From NCBI GenBank assembly GCA_013791675.1, contig VMTI01000291.1, positions 1 through 15,659 on the forward strand: a stretch of 15,659 nucleotides of DNA. Reading direction: 5' to 3'. Below, in pieces: positions 1-10,600 of this stretch; positions within the stretch are counted from its first letter, which is position 1, and every line of letters begins with the position of its first letter. Below the pieces are notes generated by a model, which saw only the letters and a program-made list of their open reading frames with translations, searched no databases and was not told the DNA's origin. The position numbers and the translations under genes are program-made. Source of the stretch: a bacterium (lineage in GTDB: Bacteria > CG03).

Positions 1-200
1 AAAAAGAGGGAAAATGGTATGTTGCACTATGCCCCGAGGTGGATATTGCAAGTCAGGGGGAAACTATTGAAGAAGCATCCGAAAATTTAAAGGAAGCGGT
101 AAAACTATATTTTCAGACGGCTTCAAAAGAAGAAATAGAGGAGGTAGTTTCTCCTACCATGCCCCCGCTGGTAAGCACTTTTGAAGTTGCGGTTACTTAA
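1..200 (+). CDS. hicB: HicB-family antitoxin, 3' part only
   Basis: The reading frame is open from position 3 to a TAA at 198-200 and gives 65 residues; the start lies upstream of the window. The visible part contains the HicB signature WYVALCPEVDIASQGET followed by an amphipathic helix (IEEASENLKEAVKLYF). This is the RNase H-like fold of HicB, which binds and neutralises HicA and usually represses its own operon. The tail ends in PPLVSTFEVAVT, a typical short HicB C-terminus, so I see no room for a long DNA-binding extension at this end. The TAA stop is followed directly by the hicA ATG with no gap, so the two are almost certainly co-translated. The order antitoxin-then-toxin is the reverse of the hicA-hicB order in the best-known examples, but it is found in other bacteria. 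Confidence 0.88.
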   Translation, partial: KEGKWYVALCPEVDIASQGETIEEASENLKEAVKLYFQTASKEEIEEVVSPTMPPLVSTFEVAVT

Positions 201-428
201 ATGGCAAAATTACCGGTTGTTTCCGCAGGTGAAGTAATACAAGCATTGAATAAAAAGGGATTCAAAAAAATACGGCAATCAGGCAGTCACATTGCGTTAC
301 AGAAACTTGAAGAGGGCAGAACAAATACAGTAATTGTTCCGGATCACAGAGAATTGGCAAAAGGAACTTTGCGAGCGATTATTAGGAAAGCAGGATTAAC
401 GGTGGAGGATTTTTTAAAATTATTATGA
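201..428 (+). CDS. hicA: HicA-family mRNA interferase toxin
   Basis: The 75-residue protein has the full HicA length. It is a small double-stranded RNA-binding-like fold that cleaves mRNA when free of HicB. Recognisable parts are the N-terminal helix (SAGEVIQALNKKGF), the QSGSHIAL segment with the catalytic histidine (about residue 30), a strand with IVPDH, and the C-terminal LAKGTLRAIIRKAGLTVEDFLKLL helix. The start is fixed by direct adjacency to the hicB stop. No separate ribosome binding site is visible, so translation probably depends on hicB. The stop TGA (426-428) overlaps the ATG of the next small ORF (425-427) in an ATGA junction. The gene looks intact and functional. Confidence 0.92.
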   Translation: MAKLPVVSAGEVIQALNKKGFKKIRQSGSHIALQKLEEGRTNTVIVPDHRELAKGTLRAIIRKAGLTVEDFLKLL

Positions 429-529
429 TTTGGCAGAGAAAAATAGCGGCTGTCCCTCTTTTGTTTATCATTCTTTTGCTGCTGCTTTTCTCCGTTCCCG
501 CTTTTGCGGTCGGGAGCGCTATGCTATGA
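425..529 (+). CDS. Orphan signal-peptide ORF, likely remnant of a secreted-protein gene
   Basis: This ORF encodes 34 residues: a basic start (MIWQRKIAAVP), a long leucine-rich core (LLFIILLLLLF), an SVPAFA cleavage motif, then VGSAML and a stop. It is a complete signal peptide with almost no mature part. Its core matches the giant protein's signal peptide: both have LLLFSVP followed by A/V-F-A-V, and 22 nt (ctgctgcttttctccgttcccg) are identical between 478-500 and about 1678-1702. It overlaps hicA by ATGA (425-428) and the next ORF6N gene by ATGA (526-529). I infer that it is the 5' end of another gene of the giant-protein family whose body was replaced by the ORF6N insertion. A genuine 34-residue membrane peptide, or a leader whose translation drives ORF6N synthesis, cannot be excluded. 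Confidence 0.6.
   Translation: MIWQRKIAAVPLLFIILLLLLFSVPAFAVGSAML
512..516 (+). promoter_or_regulatory. Ribosome binding site setting the ORF6N-1 start
   Basis: GGGAG lies nine bases before the ATG at 526. It supports that start over the upstream in-frame ATG at 430, which would add 32 residues that are only an out-of-frame reading of the signal-peptide sequence. The GGGAG falls in a short insertion relative to the homologous place in the giant gene (VGSAML against VNML). Confidence 0.6.
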
Positions 530-1026
530 GTAATTTAGTGCCCGTTGAAATTATTGTCAATAAGATTTACCTTATTAGAGGGCAAAAGGTTATGGTTGAC
601 AGGGATTTGGCTGAACTTTACGGAGTCTTGACGAAAAGATTAAATGAGCAAGTGAAAAGAAACATAAAGCGTTTTCCCGAAGATTTTATGTTTCAGTTGA
701 CTGCCGCGGAGAAAAACAAACTGGTCGCAAATTGCGACCGGTTCAAAACATTGAAACATTCGACTGCGGCCCCGTACGCTTTCACGGAGCAAGGTGTTGC
801 GATGCTATCGAGTGTTTTAAATAGTGAAAGAGCGATTTTGGTTAATATCCAGATAATGCGGACATTTACACAAATGAGGCGGATGATGTTGTCATATAAG
901 GATTTGAAAGCTACAATAGAGGAGATGGAAAGCAAGTATGATAAACAATTCCATATAGTGTTTCAGGCGTTGAAACAGATGTTGGAGCCGCCGCCGGCGC
1001 CGCCGAGGAGAAAGATAGGATTTTGA
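526..1026 (+). CDS. ORF6N-domain protein (copy 1)
   Basis: A 166-residue protein beginning MSNLVPVEIIVNKIYLIRGQ. The ORF6N domain fills roughly residues 6-110, with the hallmark segments RGQKVMVDRDLAELYGV, LNEQVKRNIKRFPEDFMFQL and PYAFTEQGVAMLSSVLNS. A helical region (IQIMRTFTQMRRM) follows, then a coiled-coil-like tail (LKATIEEMESKYDKQFHIVFQALKQML), and the protein ends in a proline-rich, basic stretch (PPPAPPRRKIGF). ORF6N belongs to the KilA-N-related DNA-binding domains first recognised in phages and large DNA viruses. In bacteria it is common in scattered, mobile-looking single genes of unknown role. The start at 526 is chosen from the SD at 512-516 and the ATGA overlap with the small ORF. 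A 25-nt DNA palindrome lies inside the domain at 719-743. Confidence 0.88.
   Translation: MSNLVPVEIIVNKIYLIRGQKVMVDRDLAELYGVLTKRLNEQVKRNIKRFPEDFMFQLTAAEKNKLVANCDRFKTLKHSTAAPYAFTEQGVAMLSSVLNSERAILVNIQIMRTFTQMRRMMLSYKDLKATIEEMESKYDKQFHIVFQALKQMLEPPPAPPRRKIGF
719..743 (+). repeat. 25-nt palindrome inside ORF6N-1
   Basis: Arms 719-730 and 732-743 pair around a single central A at 731. The inner eight pairs (ggtcgcaa / ttgcgacc) are perfect, followed by one G-T (722/740) and three more pairs. It encodes LVANCDRF (codons 66-73), just before the conserved PYAFTEQG. A counterpart lies at 1267-1291 in the second ORF6N gene. Confidence 0.9.
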
Positions 1027-1032
1027 ATTTTT

Positions 1033-1063
1033 GAAAAAATGAAAAATAAAAATTTAATCAAAA
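1033..1063 (+). repeat. 31-nt direct repeat, left copy (before and into ORF6N-2)
   Basis: Positions 1033-1063 are identical to 1608-1638, with similarity continuing to 1075/1650 (two mismatches). The repeat spans the start codon and the first codons MKNKNLIK of both ORF6N-2 and the giant gene. It therefore flanks ORF6N-2 at a spacing of 575 nt. Confidence 0.9.
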
Positions 1064-1617
1064 CTCTGCCGAAAACAGTCGCCGTCTCCGTTGAGGAGAT
1101 TGAAAGCAGAATTATAGAATTGAATGGCCAAAAAGTGATTCTTGATAGTGATGTTGCGGAACTTTATGCAGTAGAAACAAAACGCATCAATGAAGCTGTC
1201 AAAAATAATCAGGATAAGTTTCCTTGCGGTTATATTGCCAAGTTAAATCGAGTTGAATGGAATTCTTTGAAGTCGAAATTTTCGACTTCAATAAAAGGCG
1301 GTAAAACAAAAGTCCCATACGCGTTTACGGAAAAAGGACTTTATATGCTGGCAACAATTCTGAAAAGCTCCAGCGCAACAGCTACGGCGATAGCAATTAT
1401 AGAAGCATTCGCAAAACTCAGGAAACTAACAAGAAACATCAAAGAACTTTCCGTGACCAAAGACAAGAATACTCAAAAATCGCTAATGCGCGAAAGCGGC
1501 GGTTTGGCGACTGAAATTTTTGCTGACAATTTGACGTCAAGTGAAAGTGAAACAAGTATAGAACTGAATTTTGCCGTATTGAAAGTTAAACACACTATTA
1601 AAAAAACGAAAAAATGA
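1039..1617 (+). CDS. ORF6N-domain protein (copy 2), with a leader borrowed from a secreted protein
   Basis: A 192-residue protein. Residues 1-17 (MKNKNLIKTLPKTVAVS) match the n-region of the giant protein's signal peptide and not an ORF6N protein. The ORF6N domain begins near residue 18 (VEEIESRIIELNGQ) and continues through KVILDSDVAELYAVETKRI, NNQDKFPCGYIAKL and PYAFTEKGLYMLATILKS to about residue 115. The rest is a helix (IAIIEAFAKLRKLTRNIKEL) and a divergent charged tail ending KHTIKKTKK. It is clearly paralogous to the gene before it but not a recent duplicate. No good SD precedes the start, and the 12-nt gap from the previous stop suggests translational readthrough by terminating ribosomes. 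Its TGA (1615-1617) overlaps the giant gene's ATG. It carries the palindrome at 1267-1291. Role unknown; probably nucleic-acid binding. Confidence 0.87.
   Translation: MKNKNLIKTLPKTVAVSVEEIESRIIELNGQKVILDSDVAELYAVETKRINEAVKNNQDKFPCGYIAKLNRVEWNSLKSKFSTSIKGGKTKVPYAFTEKGLYMLATILKSSSATATAIAIIEAFAKLRKLTRNIKELSVTKDKNTQKSLMRESGGLATEIFADNLTSSESETSIELNFAVLKVKHTIKKTKK
1267..1291 (+). repeat. 25-nt perfect palindrome inside ORF6N-2
   Basis: Two perfectly complementary 12-nt arms (1267-1278, 1280-1291) flank one central T at 1279. It encodes LKSKFSTS (codons 77-84), the same place in the domain as the palindrome of ORF6N-1. The two inner-arm differences from that copy are both compensated on the opposite arm, and the codon frame relative to the palindrome is shifted by one base. 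Confidence 0.93.
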
Positions 1618-1638
1618 AAAATAAAAATTTAATCAAAA
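1608..1638 (+). repeat. 31-nt direct repeat, right copy (start of giant gene)
   Basis: Identical to 1033-1063. This copy is in its expected context, because the codons after it continue into a complete signal peptide. Recombination between the copies would remove ORF6N-2 exactly and leave one intact gene start. Confidence 0.9.
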
Positions 1639-4600
1639 ATCTGCTGAAAAGAATAGGAACCGTCCCCATTCTTTCACTGCTGCTTTTCTCCGTTCCCGTT
1701 TTTGCAGTTAATATGCTTACTAACCCAGATTATGAAACAGGGGATATAACAGGATGGTTGGACTATGCGGAAGATGTGCATGCGGCAACTAATACAATTG
1801 TGCATTCAGGTTCATGGGCAGGAATGTTAACAGATTCGGCAGGTACTTATTGCTACGCATATCAAGTTTGTCCCGCAACGCCGACTTTTCTTTACGATTT
1901 TTCGGGTTGGGTTTATTTAAGCTCAGGAACAAGTGCCGCGTTAAGGGTGGATTGGTACCCTAGCGCTGACGGTAGTGGATCATCTATTTCAAATGTTAGT
2001 TCAACAACGATAATATTGAATCAGTGGGTGGACCTTAATTTAACAGGTATTTCCGCGCCAGCTACGGCTGGCTCCTGCAGAGTAAAAATACAGCTTAATC
2101 ATATTGCAGCTGCGGGATTTCTGCTTTATTTTGATGATATTGTTTTTGAAGAGCAGGGAACAGATACTACACCGCCGGCGACAATTTCAAATCTGACGGC
2201 GCTGACGGGAGAGAGCGAAGAGGGAACAATTACATTGACATGGACGGCGCCTGGCGACGATGGAACGGGTACGACGAACGCCACATCTTACGAAGTGAAA
2301 TATGCCACTAAATATATAGCGACAGATGAGTATTCAGCATCTTGGGTGAACACATATTCTCAGACATGGACACCCGCCGCTTTTGGAACGACGGAAGGTG
2401 CAAGCGGAAATAGAGTTGTAAGCGGATTGATACAGGGGGTGAGTTACTGGTTTACAATTAAAGCAACCGATGACAGCAGTAATCAGGCAAGTTGGACATC
2501 CTCGGGGACGGCGAGCTGGGTAAACACATTAAATTCAACAACGACTTACAATACCGCTCCGTCATCGCCGACAAACCTTTCTCTTGGTCCCGAAGACGGG
2601 GCGCTTAATTTATTATGGAGCGTAAATACGGAAACCGACTTCAAACAATATAAAATTTATTTTGCGTCCGACACTCCTTCGCCGCCTGCGCCGGAGAGTT
2701 TCACGTTGCTCGCTTCAACCACCTCGCTGACATATAAACACACGCCTCTAACAAACAATGTGACTTACCATTATTGTTTAAAGGCGGAAGATTACAGTGG
2801 TCTTTTTAGCACATATTCGGCGATTAAATCCGATTATCCGCGTCTGGTTGCTCCTACTGCTCCGTCGAATTTTGCAGGGACGGGGCAGTCAACAACCTCA
2901 ATCAAATGGACATGGGCAAATGTCTCGGGCGAGGAAGGTTATATACTAAGATATTCAACTTCCGCAACAGTTATCGCGGGGCTTTCCGCGGGTACGACTT
3001 TCTGGATTGAAACGGGTCTCTCAATAAACACTTCCAACTACAGAATTGTTGTGGCGACAAATACCGCGGGGGATAGTCCTCTGACGAGTGTGGCGACGAG
3101 CTGGACGCTGGCGAATCCGCCGGGGACTTCAACTTTTGGCGGGGTGTTCCAGTCAAGCGTAACTTTGAGCTGGGCGGTAAACAGCAATCCCGATTATACG
3201 CGCTATGGCATTTCATATTCCACAAAAAGCGATTTCAGTTTCAATGTGTCAACGCCGGCCGCCTTCGCGAGCGGCCTCACGGCAAACCCAACGGCTGTCA
3301 CGAGTTTGAGTGGCGACACAACTTATTATTTTCATGTCTGGGCGTATAATGGTGACGAGATAATGACGGTTTTTGATTCAACCAATACCACCACCGCAAC
3401 TGCTCCACCTCCGCCATCAGACCCGACTCCTCCGGCGGCAATAAGCAATTTGACCGCTTTGCCAGGCGCAACAATAGGAACGGTAAATTTAAAATGGACA
3501 GCTCCCGGGGATGATGGAATGACAGGCGGCATGGCTCGGGGGTATCTTGTTAAATGGTCACTGAATCAAATTTTGGATAACGACGATTTTGATGCTGCGA
3601 GCGATTATGACCATGGTTGGGACCCGATAAATCCGGGCGATGAAGAGGGCGAGACGGGGAATCGCGTCGTGAGCGGGCTGTCTCCGGGAACAACTTATTA
3701 TTTCGCAATTAGAGCATATGATGATGGCATACCTGGGGATCCTGGCTGGGAGGGCAACCCATGGGGCGTTATCTGGCCGGGAGATGAGTATAGCGAAAAT
3801 CGAAATCGCGCTATCGCAAAATCTGCATTCCCCTTTATGAAATTTATAAACCCGGATTTTGAATCGTCGCCCGATTTAAAAGGCTGGACAAAAGAAGGCA
3901 CTGCGTTGACTTATATTACAATTGTAAATGATCCGGATCCGGCCAAAACGGGAGATTCTGCCTGTAAGATTAATGATCCGACGGGCACAATTGATAATAG
4001 GGGTATCCATTCTTCGACCTCGCCGGTTGTTGCCGGCAACTGGCACACTGTCGGAGCAAGTTTTTATATTGATAACAACGGTTCGGGAGTGCCGACTGAT
4101 ACAACAATACGTATTCAGGCAAGATGGTCAGACGGGACAATTTACTCATCCACGCACACTATTGGCGCGTTTAATGAGTGGAGAACGGCGCTGGTAAGTA
4201 CAACTGTTCCCGCAGGTTGTAATTCTGTGATAATGGCGATACATGTTGGCGAAGGCGGCGCTGCTGACAATAACGATGTTTATATCGACGATGTTTTTTC
4301 AATAACTGATACGACGCCGCCTTCGGCAATAACTAATTTAGCCGCCTCGACCGGAGTTAATCCCGGCGAAATAACTTTACAATGGACGTCACCCGGCGAT
4401 GACGGAACGCTTGTTGATAATATAAATCCCTGGGCTAAATATGTTCTGAGATACGCCACTTATTCGGTGTCGGGTTCTACCTGGACTTGGTGGGTTGATA
4501 ACGAAACAAACGAATATTTTCAGGAATGGGCGGTTGCCCCAGTTGGGACAAATGAAGAAGAAACTCTTAATCTTTCTCCGGGGGCGACATACTATTTTAT

Positions 4601-7600
4601 TTTGAGAACGGCTGACGCATGGAATAATTATTCTGATTTTGACGAGGTTTCGGTTGTGGGCCCGCAGGCAAATGCGAAAGCAATGGAAAATACTGACGCC
4701 TTTAGAATTGGCTCTTCGATAAGGATAAACGAGGTTGCGCCGTCTGAAACTTCTACCTCAGACCCCGAATATGACTGGATTGAATTTTATAATGCCTCAA
4801 CATATACGGTTAATATGACAAACTGGGAAGTTTTTGAAGTCTATGTAGGTACGATATCGCCAATAAAGACTTTTGGAACTTTTTCGCTGCCTTCAGGGGA
4901 ATATTTAATTTTGCATTTTAATTCAGGTGTAACCGGCGGCACCGATAATACATCTCCTCAACTTGCAGAGAATGGCGACACCTATTACGATTTTTATGCA
5001 GTTGATTCCGGTCTGACTGACTCGGACAACGGAATTCTGCTTCAAACTCCCGCCGGGACACTCATTGACGCGATGTTTTATACCGATGCCAGTGGTGGTG
5101 TGACCGGCTCCACTAATTTTAGACTTGGTTTTAATTTCGCGCGCATTAGCAGTCAGTGGGTAGGCCCGGAAGCCGATGGAGATAATGATGAGTATATAGA
5201 GCGGTTGTACACGGTGTCGTCAAAGTTTGTGGCCAAAGGACGTTCTATGGCGAGGGGGCCTTTGTCAATTGACGGCACAAATCCCTCAAAAGCGGAATGG
5301 CAGATGCACGCGTCTCCCACACCGGGCGCACCGACGGCGGGCTATGCGAATCGTGAGCCGGACTCCGATATTCCCGAAACAATAGCGGATATGACTGCCG
5401 TGCCGGGCGATAACCGAGGCACGGTCAAATTGACATGGACGGCGCCGGGCGAGGACAAAGGCGCTAATCAGGCGGAACTTTATATTGTGCGGTATGCCGA
5501 CTATCCTTTGAACGAAGACAACTTTGATGATGCAGAGAATGAATTTGGAGATGGTTCTTTCATGTATGTATATCAAGCGGGACTCACTGAGTGGAGGACA
5601 TGGAATCCCGCTGTCAGGAATAATCCTGAGAATTATGCGCTTGGTTCGCTGAGTCCGGGAACGACCTATTACATTGCGATAAAGACTGAGGACGAACAGC
5701 CGAACAGGTCTGAAATATCAAATGTTGTGTCCGTTTATGCTTCCAATAATGTGGGGTCAAATGTAAGGATTAACGAGATAGCGCCGGCTGAAACCGCTAA
5801 CGACTGGATAGAGTTGTATAATACAACTGATGCGGCGATTGATTTAAGCGGCTGGACATTGTGCAGGAATATAGAGGGAACGGACATTTCAGGCGAAATT
5901 ACAGCAGGCACGGATTACAGCGTTATTAAGACATTTCCTGCTGGATTCAGTCTTCCGGCAAAGTCATATCTTGTTGTTAATTTAGGTTATGCAACGCCGC
6001 CTGCGGATGAGGTTTCGGGCGACACAAACGATAACGGTTATTATGATTTTTATACCACAGGCGGTCTTGTTGACACAGACGGCCTCATATTTATCAGGGG
6101 CAAGGGCGGCACTTTTGTGGACGCTATGGTTTATGCCGATGGTGTGGGTTCGGAGCCGGCGTGGACGAATTTGTGGTTGTGGCTGAACGGACATCATCAA
6201 TGGGCGCCGGCGGCGGCATCGCAGGCGAGCGCCGCCAACTGGGCCGGCGGCGGCGCCGGATTCAGTTTAGACCGCAGTTCAACATCTGTGGATACTGATG
6301 ACACTGTTTCGGCGAGAGATGACTGGAATTTATGGAGCGCGCCCACAAAGGGTGTTGTAAATGAACTTGATATTATACCCCCTGCGGCAATAACGAATTT
6401 AGCGGCTGTTTCCGGAGATGACGCGGGGAAAATAGATTTAAGCTGGACGGCCACGGGCGACGACGGTTTGGATAAAAATAACGGTGATGGGCGATACAGG
6501 CTAAGATACGCGACTTACTGTGTTACTTCTTCAACTTCGGCCTGGTGGGATAATAATTCCGCGAATGAGGAAGTTTTACTGAATCCCGCGGATGTAGGCG
6601 TAACAGAAAATAAAACACTTTTCAATCTTGTGCCGGGAGCGACATACTACTTTGCTATTAAGGCGTATGATTCATCTTACAATCCATCGGAGATAGATGT
6701 TCTTGCGCGTTCGTCAAATACGGCAACCATGCAGGCACACACTATCGCCACAGCGTCGGACATCATTCCGCCGGCGGCGATAAGCGATTTGACTGCTCTT
6801 ACAGGGGGCGCATTAGGAACCATAAGACTTGTCTGGACGGCTCCGGGCGATGACGGAACAATAAAAAACGCCACAGGGTATCTTGTTAAATATTCGCAGA
6901 GCCAGATTTCGGAGGCGAATTTTGACGATGCGACGACTTATGACCATGATTGGACGCCGCTAAATCCTGGCGAGGAAGAGGGCGCGACGGGAAACCGTGT
7001 TGTGAGCGGTCTGATGCCGGGGGACACTTATTATTTTGCGATAAAGGGTTATGATAACAATGTTCCCGTACCTAATGAAGGCATTTGGCCTGACGGACAG
7101 TATTTGGGCAATAAAAACAAAACGGTTGCAAAAGACTTTGGAAATCTCTTAAAACTTCCCAACTCTGGTTTTGAATCATCTCCGTCACTGCTCGGCTGGA
7201 CGAGAAACAGTTCATATATTACAACTTCAGCTAATTATGCGATGGAAGGCATTTTATCATGCAAAATTAATGATCCAACAGGAACTGCTAGTTCCAGGGA
7301 GCTTATTTCCTCTTATGCGAGGGTCGTGCCGGGAACAACTTACAATGCGGGCGCGTATTTTCTTGTTGAGCAAAAAGCTGGTAATGTAAGTAATACCCTG
7401 ATTGATATGGAGATAAAATGGTATGATAACTCCCTATCAGAAATATCGGCGTTGACGTCCTCGGGAAACACGCTTTCGTCTTTTGATGCGTGGCAAATGC
7501 TTTATATGGAAGCGACAGCTCCCGCGGGAGCTGTAAAAGCGCAGTTTTTTATTAGATGTTCGGAAAATGTAAATAACAACAACGATATTTATATTGACAG

Positions 7601-10600
7601 TGTGATCAGCGAGCCGGATGTAACTGCCCCGAATGCAATAACTAATTTGACAGCATACACAGGAATGGCAGCGGGTCAGATAATTTTAACATGGACAACT
7701 CCCGGTGACGACGGAACAGTCGGAGACAATCAGACAGGTTCAAAATACGAAATTATGTATGCCACATACCCGGCTGAAAACAGCGCTGATGTGTGGTACT
7801 GGCGGGCTTCAAAAAGAAGATATGCTCCGGTTTCTCCTCAAGGAACACTGGATGGGTATGCGCTAACACTCAGCCCGGGAGCGACTTATTATTTTGGGAT
7901 AAAAACGAGCGATGTTTCAGGGAACATATCAGAGATGGATGATAAAGCTTCGTCAGCGGCAACGCAGGCGCATTCTTATGCCTGCCCGGGAGAAGTGACA
8001 AAACACATTGTTATAAATGACGTGAGCGCCAAAGATGATTGGGTGGAACTTTATAATCCTCTTTCGTCAACTCAAAATATAAAGGGCTGGTCTATCTGGT
8101 CAATGTGGTTTGGAAAAGAACTTATAACTTTCGGCGACTGGAATTTTCCGCCGAAATCATATCTCGTCCTTGATTTCTCAAAAAATACGCTGACAGCGAT
8201 TCCGTTTGAGACGGATGCCGGTTATTATATGGCGTATTCTAATGCGGACGGAATAAGCTCCACAAATGAGGAAGGGATTGTGTTATACAGTGATGTTACG
8301 CTTAACACCGCTTCAATTGTAGACGCTGTCTGTTTCTCGGATTTTGAATTTTATTATGCGATGCCTTATAGAGAACAGAAAGTGGGAGGCGGTACTTTTG
8401 CATACGGCAGTTATCCTGTAGCCGGTTTCGATGAATTGATAGACGCAGGGCACTGGCCGGGCAGTGTTGAAGGAACGGATGATGAGATAAGACAGACTCT
8501 TGTGCTCGGAAGGCATCTGAGAAAATATACGTATTTTAATCCGTATTTAGCCGAGTATAAGGATTCGGAATATTCGGGCCGGTCAATCGCGAGAGACGAA
8601 AACTCAACAGATATTATTTCCGATAAAAGTGAATGGGGTGTAACCACATCCTTGACCAAGGGTTTGCAAAATAATCCGCTGGATAAAGAGGAGCCGGCTA
8701 AGATAACAACTCTTGCGGTTGTGCCCGGCGAGAACTCGGGGACGATAAGATTAACATGGATAGCGACCGGTGATGACGGGACAACCGGCACGGCAAGCGG
8801 ATATGTTATCAGATACGCCAAACAGTCTATAAACACAAGCAACTTTGAGAATTTAAGTGTTGCCAGCAATTGGGCAAATGCAATTGTCTGGTATCCTAAA
8901 ACTGCGGGGCAGGAAGAAAGTTGCCTTGTCGCGGGATTGGAATCAAACACAACCTATTATTTTTCCATTGTCGCCGAAGATGAACGCGGCAATCGCTCCC
9001 TGCCTTCAAACAGCCCGGGCGCGCGGTCAGGAAATATTGTGGGCTCTTTTGTTAGAATCAATGAAATTGCTTCGCAGGAAAGAGACGGGAATGACTGGAT
9101 TGAAATTTATAACGCTCATAGCCAGCCGGTTAATATAAGCGGTTGGAATCTTTATCAGAGAAGTCTTGATTGCACAGGAGATTCCACGTGGTATTTTGAG
9201 GATGGCTCTTATGTGCTTCGGACCGGTGATAAACATTACACGGAAGAGGTGCTGTATTCTTTTAATGAAACTTTGACTCTGGCTCCGGGTGATTATGTTA
9301 TTGTAGAATTTATGAAGTCGGGAATAGACAGTGTAGAAACCAATTCGGACGGAACAAAAACCAATTATAGATACGCGTTCAATCAGGCAAAATACGAAAG
9401 TCAGGTTTACGATTCCCAAAATCTTGTAATGATTAGAGATAATAGTGACATTTTGATTGACTGCGTGATGTACAGTGACCGGTCAAGTTATTTTTATGAA
9501 TTTTTGTGGCGGCCTCTTTTAACAGGTGTTGCATATTATGGGCAATGGTCGCCCCAAATGGCGGAAGGTAATGAAAATTATGATAATCAGTATATGGCGT
9601 ATTTTAACGCCGTCGGGTCAGGGTATTCTGTGAATAGAGATGATTATTCAAATGACACTGATGGAACGGGAATTCCCAAAGATACCAATGAAACGGGGTA
9701 TTCAAAAGATGACTGGATGGTGACAGGCCATACAAAGGGTTACAAAAACGACTGGACGCCGCCGGGGCCGGTGACGGAACTTTATGTCGTTGAAACTTCA
9801 ACGGAAGGTGTTGTACAGCTTACCTGGACGGCGCCGGGCGACGACGGAACGAACAATAACAATACTGGCGGTTATTATGAGGGGAGGTATTCCACTGTAT
9901 CGGCAAATATAACGGACTACACTAATGAGACATGGTGGGATGCTGTGCTGCCGACAGGAAGATTTATCGTTTCCAATCCCGGGAATATAGGCACGCAGGA
10001 AACAGTCGTTATAACTGGTCTTTATCCGGGATTAGAATACTACTTTTGCATGAAGGTATATGATGATGTTTATCACGTTTCCGCTATAAGCACTTACACC
10101 GCGATACTTTTGAATGATTCGGCGCCGCCGAAACTTGTAAGAGCCGTGCCCTCTTGGGTGAGGCAGAGCGTTTCGACATCCCCGATAGTTGATATTGTAA
10201 CGATATATTGGCAGGCGGGTCCGCTTGATGTGGCGTATTATGTTGTTCAGAGGAGAGACGCAAACGATCCTGATTTGGACGCGAATTATAGCGGTTTTTC
10301 AAGTACTATTTCTGCGATGACGGCATATATGACGGATACGGTACAATCTACGACGACTGTTTATGTTTACCGTGTTGGAGCGATAGATTATAGAGGGCAA
10401 TCCAGTACAAAAACAGCGGCCGGGCAAACTTATAATTGGTTGAAGATAACCGTTTACAACGATTACGCGTTTCCGACGATAACACCTGCTGTATTGCCTA
10501 ATGCCGTTTATATGAAAGGCAATAATTTTAAATTTACATTCAGCTTAAATGATTCTGAGGGGCACATAGGAGGGCTTACAGCAGTGACTCCTAAAATAAG

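Noticed and set aside
201..428. Reversed hicB-hicA order as a novel arrangement
   Set aside because: Both gene orders are known for this family, so it is not remarkable in itself.
430..525. N-terminal extension of ORF6N-1 from ATG 430
   Set aside because: The 32 extra residues are an out-of-frame reading of the signal-peptide sequence; the SD at 512-516 and family similarity both place the start at 526.
8411..8950. 179-residue open frame on the minus strand
   Set aside because: It lies opposite the giant gene in a region of clear lamin-tail and Fn3 coding sequence; composition is low-complexity and no domain is visible.
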